This document shows, piece by piece, positions 48,087 through 56,372 of a DNA stretch of 64,000 nucleotides; position 1 is the first letter of the stretch, and every line of letters begins with the position of its first letter. A model generated the notes under the pieces. That model saw only the letters and a program-made list of their open reading frames with translations, was not told where the DNA came from and did no database searches. Source of the DNA: Halobaculum sp. XH14 (GTDB lineage Archaea; Halobacteriota; Halobacteria; Halobacteriales; Haloferacaceae). Location: assembly GCF_032116555.1 (NCBI RefSeq), contig NZ_CP134949.1, forward strand, positions 806,001-870,000, read 5' to 3'. A program made the translations under genes and the position numbers.

Positions 48087-48923
48087 TCAGCGAATCTTGC
48101 GCACGTCGCTGATGTCCAGCCCGCCGTCGTGGATCTCCGTCTCGAAGCGCACGATGTTCTCGGCCTCGAGCTGTGAGAGCACGCCCCGGAACTCCCGGAC
48201 GACCATCGTCCGGGCGCGCTGGGAGCCGCCCGACTCCCAGCTGAACTGGAACGTGCCGCCGCTGCCGTCGACGAGCTGGCCGAGCTGCCGGTCGTCGATG
48301 GTGTCGGTGTTGGCGACGACGAGCAGCAGGCCGCCCCACGAGTGGGCCGCCTTGCCCAGCCCGCGCACGAGCATCGCCACGTCCTCCCACCCGATCTCGC
48401 CGCCGCCGGCACCGATGAGGTCTGTCACCGAGTCGATGACCACGAGGTTCCCGGGGGCGTTGTCGGTGAGGTACTCGCCAAGCGCCGTGAGCACCCCGTC
48501 GCGGTTCTGGCCCCGACCCAGGTCGCGCAGGGAGGTGGTCTCGCCCAGGTACCACTCGGGCGGGATCGAGGAGAGCTGGAAGTATTCGGGCGCGAAGTCC
48601 GTGAACTCGACGGCCTCGACCGCCGAGTCGACGATCTCGTCGGCCATCGTGAACCGGAGCTCCCGCTCGACGTACTCCCCGCCGGCGGTAAAGGAGATGT
48701 AGTGGACCTCCTCGGGGGGGACGGCGTCCCCATCGAGGTCGCCGTAGTAGAGGTCGAACAGGTCGGCGTCGGTCGTCGCCAGCGCGTTCATCGCCGCGCT
48801 GGTGTAGGCGAACTCCCGGGCGCCCGCGCCCGACTCGCCGGCGACGAGGACGGCGTTGCCCTTCGGCGAGCCGCCGCCGAGCACCGAGTCGAGCTGGGCC
48901 ACGCCGAACGGCATCCGGGCCAT
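48087..48923 (-). CDS. RecA-superfamily (KaiC/Rad55-like) ATPase homologue, degenerate P-loop
   Basis: A 278-aa protein starting MARMPFGVAQLDSVLGGGSP, the classic entry to a KaiC/RadA-type domain. The expected Walker A GxxGxGK[S/T] reads AGESGAGAREFAY: the lysine and serine/threonine are replaced by A and R. Walker B NLVVIDSVTDL and the later LLVVANTDTID strand are kept. It may bind nucleotide weakly or not at all and work as a regulator or partner. A TATA-like GACTAAG about 24 bases upstream suggests a leaderless message. Two unknown genes follow on the same strand. Confidence 0.82.
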   Translation of the reverse strand: MARMPFGVAQLDSVLGGGSPKGNAVLVAGESGAGAREFAYTSAAMNALATTDADLFDLYYGDLDGDAVPPEEVHYISFTAGGEYVERELRFTMADEIVDSAVEAVEFTDFAPEYFQLSSIPPEWYLGETTSLRDLGRGQNRDGVLTALGEYLTDNAPGNLVVIDSVTDLIGAGGGEIGWEDVAMLVRGLGKAAHSWGGLLLVVANTDTIDDRQLGQLVDGSGGTFQFSWESGGSQRARTMVVREFRGVLSQLEAENIVRFETEIHDGGLDISDVRKIR

Positions 48924-49039
48924 ACCCCGCCTGTCGGGCGCGGGCGCTTAGTCGTTGTGCTGACGAGTCAATCGGTGGGATTCGGTGGGTGTAGGGGTCG
49001 ACGCGGCAGCGGTGTGGTCGGTGCTGTTTTCGCGGTGCG

Positions 49040-49172
49040 GTGGCGCGCGTGACGCGGGGCCCCCTCGTGGGGCTCGCAACCGCGTGCGAGGGATGAGCAC
49101 CGCAGCGAGCCTGCGAGCGAGGAGCGCAGTCGGCTGGGGAGGGTGTGGCTGTAATCACCGCCAGGAGTAGTG
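49040..49172 (+). repeat. Dispersed intergenic repeat, type I copy
   Basis: Same block order as 3028-3163: GGCGCGCGTGACGCG, a CCCCCTCGTGGGG hairpin, CGAGGGATGAGCACCGCAGC, GAGCCTGCGAGCGAGGAGCG, GGCTGGGGAGGGTGTGGC and the terminus ATCACCGCCAGGAGTAGTGA. The hairpin arms differ from those at 3041 but still pair. The 48924-49304 gap otherwise holds only the promoter of the gene at 49305. Confidence 0.85.
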
Positions 49173-49304
49173 ATTCGCTTGTCGGACCGACAGCCGTGAT
49201 CCCCCTGATCGACCCACTTTCAGCCGCCCGGTCCCCAACCGAGGAACCCGCAACACGAAACCTACCAAAACAATTTGTCACACGTCAACAAACCACTCAC
49301 GACC

Positions 49305-49457
49305 ATGTCGACCGAACCGTGTGGCGTCTGCGGGGCCACCGTCCCGTTCGCGCAGGCCGTCCACGTCGTCGTCCACACGCGCACCGAGGCGGGCGTGGTC
49401 GACCACTACCTCTGTCGCGACTGCTACGAGGGGGAACTCGCGTCGCTGCTAGAGTGA
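49305..49457 (+). CDS. Small zinc-finger protein (50 aa)
   Basis: A 50-aa protein starting MSTEPCGVCGATVPFAQAVH. CxxC pairs C6/C9 and C38? in YLCRDCYEGE (about 47-50 from the original start, C37/C40 from this ATG) would bind zinc, with two strands rich in V and H between them (AVHVVVHTRTEAGVVDHYLC). The ATG at 49305 is preferred to a TTG ten codons upstream. This is a common haloarchaeal micro-protein type; function unknown. It converges on the cyclophilin gene. Confidence 0.7.
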   Translation: MSTEPCGVCGATVPFAQAVHVVVHTRTEAGVVDHYLCRDCYEGELASLLE

Positions 49458-49496
49458 TCGGCTCGGAAAACCGGGGACGCTACGGGGTGGCTCGCT

Positions 49497-50051
49497 TCAG
49501 CGGTCGACGTCGACCGACTCCAGCACGACCTCCTCGCGGGGTTCGTCGTTGCGACCGGTCGGGACCGAGCCGATCTCCTCGACGACGTCCATGCCGTCGA
49601 CGACCTTTCCGAACACCGCGTGGCGGTCGTCGAGGTGGGGCTGTGCGCCCAGCGTGATGAAGAACTGGGAGCCGTTCGTGTTCGGGCCGGAGTTCGCCAT
49701 CGAGAGGACGCCGGCGTCGTCGTGGCGCAGGTCGTCGTGGAACTCGTCGTGGAACTCGTAGCCGGGGCCGCCGCGGCCGGTTCCGGTCGGGTCACCGCCC
49801 TGGATCATGAAGTCCGAGATGATCCGGTGGAACTGGACGCCCTCGTACAGCGGGTCGACCCGCTTCTCGCCCGTCTCGGGGTCCTCCCACGCGCCGGTGC
49901 CGCGGCCCGGCGTCGCCGAGTCGTAGTCGTCCGCGCCCTCCGCGAGGCCGACGAAGTTCTCGACCGTCTTGGGCGCTCGGTCGGCGTACAGTTCGGCCGT
50001 GATGTCGCCGTGGTTCGTGTGCAGCGTCGCCGTCGGCAGATCGTCGCTCAT
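49497..50051 (-). CDS. Cyclophilin-type peptidyl-prolyl cis-trans isomerase
   Basis: A 184-aa cyclophilin without signal peptide, so cytoplasmic. It starts [20 protein letters not shown] at the ATG at 50051. The active site motif [21 protein letters not shown] contains the catalytic arginine (quoted in part: [14 protein letters not shown]), then [19 protein letters not shown] and [18 protein letters not shown]. It speeds proline isomerisation in protein folding. A haloarchaeal acidic insertion ([11 protein letters not shown]) is present before the active site. Confidence 0.95.
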   Translation of the reverse strand: MSDDLPTATLHTNHGDITAELYADRAPKTVENFVGLAEGADDYDSATPGRGTGAWEDPETGEKRVDPLYEGVQFHRIISDFMIQGGDPTGTGRGGPGYEFHDEFHDDLRHDDAGVLSMANSGPNTNGSQFFITLGAQPHLDDRHAVFGKVVDGMDVVEEIGSVPTGRNDEPREEVVLESVDVDR

Positions 50052-50154
50052 GGCACCGAGTGGGAGCGCGAGGGGGAAAAGTCGTGCCATCGGCGGCGGG
50101 TGGACGGGAAGGCGAAAGCGGGAGCCCGAACCGGTCGCGTGATGTGGGACAGCC

Positions 50155-50400
50155 GGATGGCGCGCGTGACGGCGAGCCCCGGAGGGGCGAGCGGACGCGC
50201 GCGAGGGACGAGCACCGCAGGCCGAAGTTCTCGTGAGCGACGCAGGAGCGAACGAGAGCACGCGGGTCGAGCGAAGCGAGTCCCACGAAGGCCGAGGAGC
50301 GCAGGAGGCTGGGGAGGGTGAGGTGCGGTTGCGGTGCAGTGGGTGGGACTGAAAGGGGCCGCGGGGGCTTTCGAGGTGTCGTCACTGAACCCGGAACTGT
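50155..50400 (+). repeat. Dispersed intergenic repeat, type I left part fused to type II
   Basis: Starts ATGGCGCGCGTGACGGCGAG as in type I, carries several short dyads (for example GTTCTCGT with ACGAGAGC), then GGCTGGGGAGGGTGAGG, and ends with GGTGGGACTGAAAGGGG-CCGCGG-GGGCTTTCGAGG. This copy links the two types and has no hairpin insert in the slot, only the CCGCGG palindrome. The rest of the 50052-50463 gap holds no gene. Confidence 0.85.
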
Positions 50401-50463
50401 CCCACCAACGCTACACTGCGAGGAGCAAGTGGTTACAAGCCCGTCCGCGCCCTCGAACCCCCA

Positions 50464-51426
50464 ATGACCGAGTACGAACGCGAGCGCGTCACGCTCGCCA
50501 GGCTCCCCTCCGGAGTCGCCGTCGAGACGACCGTCCACGTCTACGGCGAGGGCGACCCGACGGTGTACGCCCAGGCGGCCCAGCACGGCCGCGAGATCAA
50601 CGGCTCCGCCGTGCTCCGGCGGCTGCACGAGGAACTGCTGGACCGCGACTCGCTGGACGGCACGCTCGTCGCGGTCCCCGTGGCGGACCCGCTCACGTTC
50701 GACCGGGTCTCCTACACCACGCCGGAGGCGTACGACGCCGTGAACCCCAACATGAACCGGTGCTGGCCGGGCGATCCGGAGGGGAGCCTGCACGAGCGCA
50801 TGGCCGCCGCGCTCTGGGAGTACGCCGGCGAGGCCGAGTTCATCGTGGACCTCCACACCGGGAGCCGGGACATGCTCACCCACACGGTGTACCTGAAAGG
50901 CGACGAGGGCTGCCGGGAACTCGCGGAGGCGTTCGGCACCGACCTCCTGCTCGCGGAGGCCGCGGGCGAGGACGCCGCCGACGAGTGGGAACAGCGGGAC
51001 TTCGGCGGGAAGCTCCGCGTGGCGGCGACGCGGGAGGGGATTCCCACCATCACGCCCGAACTCGCGCACAATAAGGAGCTCGTCGCGGGCGCCATCGACG
51101 CGGGCCTCGACGGACTGTACGGCGTCCTCCGCCACACGGGCCTGCTCGATGACGCGCCCGTCCCCGACTGGAACGGCATCCGGGCCCGGAACCACCTCGG
51201 TCGCGTGACTGCGAGCGAGTCGGGCCTGTTTCGGGCCGCCGAGGGGCTCGAAACCGGCGACGAGGTCGCGGCGGGCGAGTACGTCGGCGAGGTGTTCGAC
51301 CCGACGACCTACGAGACGCTCCAGTCGGCCCGCGCCGACCGCTCCGGGATCGTCTACTCGGTCGCGCGGGAGGCGACGGTGACGGCGGGCCAGACGCTCG
51401 TGGGCGTGGCCATCGGGCTGGAGTGA
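50464..51426 (+). CDS. Succinylglutamate desuccinylase/aspartoacylase-family zinc hydrolase
   Basis: A 320-aa M14-type metallohydrolase. Zinc ligands are H and E of AQHGREINGSAVL (about residues 39-51) and H of FIVDLHTGSRDM (about 128-139); the catalytic acid region is TITPELAHNKE. The C-terminal beta domain (ASESGLFRAAEGLETGDEVA; ADRSGIVYSVAREATVTAGQ) is the usual barrel-like lid. Such enzymes deacylate N-acylated amino acids or small amides. The specific substrate is not deducible. It stands alone, following a repeat copy. Confidence 0.9.
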   Translation: MTEYERERVTLARLPSGVAVETTVHVYGEGDPTVYAQAAQHGREINGSAVLRRLHEELLDRDSLDGTLVAVPVADPLTFDRVSYTTPEAYDAVNPNMNRCWPGDPEGSLHERMAAALWEYAGEAEFIVDLHTGSRDMLTHTVYLKGDEGCRELAEAFGTDLLLAEAAGEDAADEWEQRDFGGKLRVAATREGIPTITPELAHNKELVAGAIDAGLDGLYGVLRHTGLLDDAPVPDWNGIRARNHLGRVTASESGLFRAAEGLETGDEVAAGEYVGEVFDPTTYETLQSARADRSGIVYSVAREATVTAGQTLVGVAIGLE

Positions 51427-51470
51427 GCTGCGGTTCGACTGAATTCTGGCTGAAGTGAGTCCGGAGCGAG

Positions 51471-52001
51471 TCAGGCCGAGCGCGCCGCCGGGGCCGAGCC
51501 GTCCGTGCGAGTCCGTGCGAGCAGCGCCAGGGTCGCCCCGCCCGCGACGAGTCCCACGACCGCCATGTAGGTGAGGAACCCCGCGTACCACTCCAGCCCG
51601 AACAGCGTCGGCCCCCAGGAGATGACGGCGTCGAGGGAGGCGCCGGCCGCCTGGGTCACCAGCGCGAACACGAGCGCGGCCATCCAGCCGCCGAGCAGCA
51701 CGCGACACACCTCGCGCCAGCGCTCCTCGCTGAGTCCCTTCGCCACCGCGGCGCCGACCGCGGGGGGAACGTAGAGGAAGGCGACGCCCAGCAGGAGCGG
51801 GATGCGCGCCGCCGCGAGTCCGAGCCCGCCGACCCCGCCGACGACCGTGAACGCGGCGACGAGTCCCAGCACGCCGACGAGTGCGAGGTCGTGGCCGACC
51901 TGCCTGCCGATGACGTACGTCGTGAGCGCGAGGAGCACCACCGCGGCGCTGGCCGCGAGAAAGAACAGGCCGTAGACGTGCGCGGTGGCGACCCCGCTCA
52001 T
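51471..52001 (-). CDS. Five-helix membrane protein (176 aa)
   Basis: A 176-aa protein with about five helices (GLFFLAASAAVVLLALTTYV; LVGVLGLVAAFTVVGGVGGL; LLLGVAFLYVPPAVGAAVAK; LLGGWMAALVFALVTQAAGA; FLTYMAVVGLVAGGATLALL). The loops are short and no charged residue pattern or cysteine suggests a mechanism. No family recognised. It shares the strand with the TrpD2-like gene, which lies upstream of it with a 53-bp gap. Confidence 0.75.
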   Translation of the reverse strand: MSGVATAHVYGLFFLAASAAVVLLALTTYVIGRQVGHDLALVGVLGLVAAFTVVGGVGGLGLAAARIPLLLGVAFLYVPPAVGAAVAKGLSEERWREVCRVLLGGWMAALVFALVTQAAGASLDAVISWGPTLFGLEWYAGFLTYMAVVGLVAGGATLALLARTRTDGSAPAARSA

Positions 52002-52054
52002 GCGTGCGGGTGCTCGACCGTTCTAGATAAACCCTCGCCGCCGAATATCAGCCG

Positions 52055-53131
52055 TTAGAACGCGCGCAGGTCCGAGAGCACCGCTGCGGCGCTTCCGTCG
52101 TCGATGGCCTCGCGTGCGGCCGCCAGCCCCTCCTCGATGGAATCGACGTCCTCGCGGGCGTAGATGCGGAACGCGGCGTTGAGCGCGACCGCGTCGCGCC
52201 AGTGGTCCGTCCGGTCGCCGGAGACGACCTCCTCGGCGATGCGGGCCGAGTCGACCGCGACGTCGTCGACTTCCAGGTCTGCCTCCTCGAAGTCCATGCC
52301 GTACTCGGGCGTCTCGATCTCGTAGTCGGCGAACTCGGCGTCGCCGTCCCCGCCCGCGGTCCACTCGGCGACCTTCGTGTAGCCCGGCCGGACGTCGTCG
52401 TACCCCTCCATCCCCTGGAACATGATGACGCGGCCGAGGTCGTGGAACTCCGAGCGCTCGAACGTGTCGACGACCTTCCTGGCGAACGCGAGGTGGTAGA
52501 AGGAGCCGAGGTGGACCGACGCGCCCGACGGGTTCGCCAGCGTCTCGACGGTGTTCACGAACGTCCGGACGCCCATCGCGTCCCGGCGCTCCCAGAGCGC
52601 GTGGACGTCGGGGTTGAACGACGGCTGGTAGTAGAAGCCGAACCCGGCGTCGTCGACCATGTCCGCCGACTCGTCCGGCGAAAGTTCGGTTCGGACGTCG
52701 AGTTCGTCGAGGACGTGCTTGTAGGCGTCCTGCTTCTGTGTCGGCACGCGGTCGCCCGAGTGGACGACGACCGGCGTGCCCGCGCCCGCGGCCACGACGC
52801 CGGCGGCGACGCCGAGGAGGGCCGTCTCGCCCTTGCCGTCGTAGTTCGCGCCGCAGTCGACGGGGTCGGCGTCGGGTTCGGCGTACTCGACGCGCGAGCA
52901 CATCTCGTCGACGTAGGCCGCCAGTTCCTCCGGGGTGTTGCGCTTCCAGCGGTTCGCCAGCCAGAACGCGCCGAGCGTGGTGTCGTCGGGTTCGCCGGCG
53001 AAGATGCGCCGCATCGCCTCGGTCGCCTGCGCGCGGGTCATGTCGTCGGCGGACTTCGGGCCCGAACCGCAGACCGCCGTCATGAGCCGCTTGAGGGGCC
53101 ACTCCCCGAACGTCTCGGTCGCTTGTGCCAT
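52055..53131 (-). CDS. TrpD2-like (anthranilate phosphoribosyltransferase-fold) protein
   Basis: A 358-aa member of the class IV phosphoribosyltransferase fold. The ATG at 53131 is used (MAQATETFGEWPLKRLMTAV). The N-terminal helical dimer part (ADDMTRAQATEAMRRIFAGE) precedes the PRPP-type loop GANYDGKGETALLGVAAGVV and VVVHSGDRVPTQKQDAYKHV. The true trpD lies in the trp operon at 58650, and this protein lacks the typical DTCGTGGD motif, reading DCGANYDGKG instead. It is therefore a paralogue of the TrpD2/YbiB kind, some of which bind nucleic acid, rather than a second tryptophan enzyme. Confidence 0.85.
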   Translation of the reverse strand: MAQATETFGEWPLKRLMTAVCGSGPKSADDMTRAQATEAMRRIFAGEPDDTTLGAFWLANRWKRNTPEELAAYVDEMCSRVEYAEPDADPVDCGANYDGKGETALLGVAAGVVAAGAGTPVVVHSGDRVPTQKQDAYKHVLDELDVRTELSPDESADMVDDAGFGFYYQPSFNPDVHALWERRDAMGVRTFVNTVETLANPSGASVHLGSFYHLAFARKVVDTFERSEFHDLGRVIMFQGMEGYDDVRPGYTKVAEWTAGGDGDAEFADYEIETPEYGMDFEEADLEVDDVAVDSARIAEEVVSGDRTDHWRDAVALNAAFRIYAREDVDSIEEGLAAAREAIDDGSAAAVLSDLRAF

Positions 53132-53282
53132 GCCGCCGGCTTGGGGGCGTCGCCGCAAAAGCGTCCCGTTCGTTCCCGAGACGTGGACGGTCGTCCACCC
53201 GACTCGGGAGCGCCCGCGAGGTCGTGACGTCGGACGGACGGACTCCGAAACCGGTAGGTAGGCCGACACCCTAGGCCGGGCA

Positions 53283-54377
53283 ATGAGCGCGCTGGAGGAC
53301 GACGACTGGCGCGAGGGCCTCGACGCGGTCGACGCCCGCCTCGTCGACGACTACCAGAGCGGCTTCCCGGTCGCCGAGCGGCCGTTCCGCGTCGTCGCCG
53401 CCGACCTCGGCGTCGACGAGTCCGAGGCGGTCGAACGGGTCCGAACGCTACGCGAGCGGGGCGTCTTCCGACGTTTCGGCGCGGTGTTGAACCCGCCCGT
53501 CATCGGCTCCTCTACGCTCGCTGCGGTGCAGGCACCCGAGGGCCGGTTCTCCGAGATCGCGGCGGTGATCAACGGCTACCGGCAGGTGAACCACAACTAC
53601 CGGCGCGACCACGAGTGGAACATGTGGTTCGTCGTCACCGCCGGCGACCGGGCGCGACGCGACGAGATCCTCGCGGAGATCGAGGCGGAAACCGGCTGTG
53701 AGGTACTGAACCTCCCGATGTTGACCGACTTCTACATCGACCTGGAGTTCCCGGTGTTCAACGACGACGCGTTCGCACGGGAGGGCGCGGCGCGCGGTGC
53801 CACGGAATCCGCTCGCGGCGACGAGCCACGGGCGTCCGTCGAACGGACCGAGGCATCGGCGACGCGCATCTCCGAGGACGCGGCCGGGGACCTCTCGGCC
53901 CTCGACGCGCGACTCCTGCTCGAGATCCAGGACGGCTTCCCGCTCTCTGCGACCCCGTACCGAGACGTCGCCGACGCCGTGGACGCCGACGTGGCCGACG
54001 TGCTCGCGGCGGTCGAACGCCTGCGCGACGAGGGGTGTATCAAGCGCATCGGCTGCGTGGTGAACCACGTCGTCACGGGGTTCCGGAACAACTGCATGGT
54101 CGTCTGGGACGTGCCCGACGACCGGCTGGACGACCTCGGCGAGCGCGTGGGCGAACTGCCGTACGTGACGCTGTGTTACCACCGGCCGCGCCGGCCCGAG
54201 CAGGGCTGGCAGTACAGCCTGTTCACGATGGTCCACGGCAGGGAGGCAGAGGCGGTGGACGCGAAGATCGACGAACTGGCGTCCGAGTACCTGCCGTTCG
54301 AGCACGAGCGGCTCTACTCGACCGAGACGCTGAAGCAGACCGGCGCGCGGTACGAGGACCTGGTCGGCTCCGGGTAG
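53283..54377 (+). CDS. Siroheme decarboxylase, AhbA-AhbB fusion
   Basis: Alternative heme biosynthesis: decarboxylates siroheme to 12,18-didecarboxysiroheme. The 364-aa protein consists of two Lrp/AsnC-like halves. Half one (about 15-165) has RLVDDYQSGFPVAERPFRVV, FRRFGAVLNPPVIG and NHNYRRDHEWNMWFVVTAGD. Half two (about 205-360) has RLLLEIQDGFPLSATPYRDV, IKRIGCVVNH and CYHRPRRPEQGWQYSLFTMV. AhbA and AhbB are usually separate subunits; here they are one chain joined by an acidic linker. The conserved RRD/HRP histidine and arginine residues are in place. Confidence 0.9.
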   Translation: MSALEDDDWREGLDAVDARLVDDYQSGFPVAERPFRVVAADLGVDESEAVERVRTLRERGVFRRFGAVLNPPVIGSSTLAAVQAPEGRFSEIAAVINGYRQVNHNYRRDHEWNMWFVVTAGDRARRDEILAEIEAETGCEVLNLPMLTDFYIDLEFPVFNDDAFAREGAARGATESARGDEPRASVERTEASATRISEDAAGDLSALDARLLLEIQDGFPLSATPYRDVADAVDADVADVLAAVERLRDEGCIKRIGCVVNHVVTGFRNNCMVVWDVPDDRLDDLGERVGELPYVTLCYHRPRRPEQGWQYSLFTMVHGREAEAVDAKIDELASEYLPFEHERLYSTETLKQTGARYEDLVGSG

Positions 54378-54526
54378 GTGGCCCGACCCTTCCACCCCGG
54401 GTCGTCGTCCCGAACGGGTGACCGAGCCCGTCCGTGTCGACGCTCCTCGATCCGGCTCGGGCCGTCGTCACCCCGGAAAACCACCCCGGCCGGGAGGTTA
54501 TCCGACTGGGCGACCTACGATCGGGG

Positions 54527-55126
54527 ATGGCAGACGACAAACGAGGCCGAGACAAGCAAGCACGAGACGCCGAGCGACGCCAGCGGGAGCGCGCCATCGC
54601 GGCGGAACTCGAACGCGGGGACGAGACGGAGCCGCCGACCGACGAATCGGCGCTCGACGAGTTCGAGGCGGAACTCGACTCCCTTGCGTTCCCGGCCACG
54701 GGGGCCGAGGTCGTCGCCGCGGTCGGCGATCGGCAGGTCGAGTCGGTCGGGGGGACCTACGCCGTCGAGGAACTCGTTCCGGACACGGCCGAGGAGCGGT
54801 TCGACTCCCCGGCCGCCGTCCGCGTGCGGGTACGGCGGCCGACGATCGCCGCGGCCATGAAACGGGTCGTCGAGGCGAGCGAGACGCTCCCGAACGAGGA
54901 GCTCGGGAGGTCACGGCGGGAGGCCTACGAGAAGACGCTCAGGGAACTCAAGGCGATCGACGCCGACGACGAGGACGAGGGGATCAGTGCCATCACCGAC
55001 TGGATCGTGGAGCGCATCCGCGACGAGGAGGCGCTCCCGGGGTCCCGGGCGGTGCGCCGGCAAGCGGCGAAGTTCTGCCGGGCGAACGGGTACGAGGTCC
55101 GGAACGACGACTGGATCGGCGTCTGA
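54527..55126 (+). CDS. Conserved haloarchaeal protein, DUF5789-like (199 aa)
   Basis: A 199-aa protein from the ATG at 54527 (MADDKRGRDKQARDAERRQR). A basic N-terminal helix is followed by an acidic segment, then FPATGAEVVAAVGDRQVESV and YAVEELVPDTAEERFDSPAA. The C-terminal helical part (RSRREAYEKTLRELKAIDAD; RRQAAKFCRANGYEVRNDDW) completes it. The central block matches my memory of the DUF5789 family of haloarchaea. Function unknown. It follows the siroheme decarboxylase on the same strand. Confidence 0.75.
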   Translation: MADDKRGRDKQARDAERRQRERAIAAELERGDETEPPTDESALDEFEAELDSLAFPATGAEVVAAVGDRQVESVGGTYAVEELVPDTAEERFDSPAAVRVRVRRPTIAAAMKRVVEASETLPNEELGRSRREAYEKTLRELKAIDADDEDEGISAITDWIVERIRDEEALPGSRAVRRQAAKFCRANGYEVRNDDWIGV

Positions 55127-55252
55127 TTCGACGGCCCGCCGCGGGCCGTCCCACGCCGTCACGGCGACCGTGCGACGGAGGCGCTCGTCCCGCCGAATCC
55201 GACGGGGAGCGACCGACAGACGAAAGACGACCCGCCGACAACGCCAACCAAG

Positions 55253-55594
55253 ATGAGCGACTTGGACGCGGAGGTCCAGACCGCGAGCGACTTCGGGGGG
55301 GAGGGGCCGCCGGTCGAGGAGAAGCCGTACAAGATCATCTTCGAGGCGAACGCCTGCTTCGGGGCGGGCAAGTGCGCGGAGGTCGCGGACAACTGGGAGA
55401 TGGACATCACCTCCGGCATGGCGAAACCGACGTCGTACTACGTCGCCGAGGACGAACTCGACGAGAACCTCCGCGCCGCGGAGGTGTGTCCGGCCAAGAA
55501 GGACGTCGGCTGCATCCACGTCGTCGACCGCCGGACCGACGAGGAGCTCGCCCCGGACCCGCACGGCGACGGGACGCTGAGCGTCGACTGGTAA
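55253..55594 (+). CDS. Ferredoxin-like protein (single cluster)
   Basis: A 113-aa acidic electron carrier. Four cysteines, C35 and C41 (NACFGAGKCAEVAD) and C79 and C87 (EVCPAKKDVGCIHV), with a proline after C79. This is the spacing of a one-cluster 3Fe-4S or 4Fe-4S ferredoxin of the Fer4_15 kind. The N- and C-terminal tails are acidic, typical of halophiles. The partner is unknown; the heme-pathway gene upstream is 0.9 kb away. The start is the ATG at 55253. Confidence 0.85.
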   Translation: MSDLDAEVQTASDFGGEGPPVEEKPYKIIFEANACFGAGKCAEVADNWEMDITSGMAKPTSYYVAEDELDENLRAAEVCPAKKDVGCIHVVDRRTDEELAPDPHGDGTLSVDW

Positions 55595-55635
55595 CCGAAA
55601 CCGACAAGCGGGCGACCGAGCAACGGTGTGATCGC

Positions 55636-55720
55636 GCGAGGGTGGCTGAGCTTGGCCAAAGGCGGCGGACTTAAGATCCGCTCTCTCAGGAGTTCAAGGG
55701 TTCGAATCCCTTCCCTCGCA
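55636..55720 (+). tRNA. tRNA-Leu (TAA)
   Basis: Acceptor arms GCGAGGG (55636-55642) and CCCTCGC (55713-55719) with discriminator A. Anticodon stem GCGGA/TCCGC encloses CTTAAGA, giving anticodon TAA. A long variable arm (CTCTCAGGAGTT) and T arm AAGGGTTCGAATCCCTT confirm a class II tRNA. No intron. Confidence 0.97.
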
Positions 55721-55825
55721 GTCTCCATCGACCCGTTCGCTTCGCCGTTCGCACGTTCCTTGCCCGCGGAGCGCCGGCGAGAGCGACCCAAAGATACTCA
55801 AGGTCCGTAATGATATGTAATTACA

Positions 55826-56014
55826 GTGCTTCCGACGAACGCCCCGACCCGCGCGGACGCCCTCCTCGCGGTCATCGGCACGGCGCTGGCGGCGGCCGCG
55901 GCCGCGGCTCACGTCACCGCGCTCCCGTTCGCGCTCGCCGGCGGCCTCTGTCTCGCGCTCGCCGGGACCGCGATGGTCGACGGCCTGCTCGTCCACCCGC
56001 CGGGCGACGGGTGA
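55826..56014 (+). CDS. Small membrane protein (62 aa)
   Basis: A 62-aa protein starting with GTG at 55826: MLPTNAPTRADALLAVIGTA. Two hydrophobic helices (ALLAVIGTALAAAAAAAHVT; LPFALAGGLCLALAGTAMVD) and a short polar end. GATATGTAATTACA just upstream is AT-rich and may be its promoter. No family recognised and the alanine-rich composition is weak evidence, but gene-like codon use continues throughout. Confidence 0.55.
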   Translation: MLPTNAPTRADALLAVIGTALAAAAAAAHVTALPFALAGGLCLALAGTAMVDGLLVHPPGDG

Positions 56015-56372
56015 GCCGTCGAACGCGTCCGGCCGTCCGGAGCGACGTGGCCGCGGAGCGACATGGCCGTCGCTGGAACGTGTTGAAACGAAGGTCGGCA
56101 CGCACCGCGAAAGAGTGGTGCGGTGCGGTGCCGACCCGAATTGGTCCCCGCTGACGCTTCGGCCCTCCAGACGAAGCGTCGCCTGTGACTCGTGGCCGGA
56201 CGTACTTAACGATGGCGCAGGCGGCGGGAGTTCCCGGAGCAAACTCACCGCCGGTTGTGTGTTTTCGACGCGCGAGCGTCCCCGTCGGATCGCCCGGCTC
56301 GATCGGTCGTCCTCGATCACGGACGGGGAGGTCCCGGGGCGGCCGTGGCGTCGATTCCGCCGAACGGCCCGG
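56015..56372. other. 358-bp intergenic region, nothing recognised
   Basis: Lies between a small plus-strand membrane gene and the 3' end of the monooxygenase gene on the minus strand. A CTTAACGATGGCGCAG start-like sequence occurs near 56205 but leads into a frame that runs through the monooxygenase gene antisense. No repeat-family copy. Confidence 0.55.

Noticed and set aside
52055-53131. Second trpD gene
   Set aside because: The anthranilate/PRPP motif DTCGTGGD is changed and a complete trpD is present in the trp operon; better called TrpD2-like.
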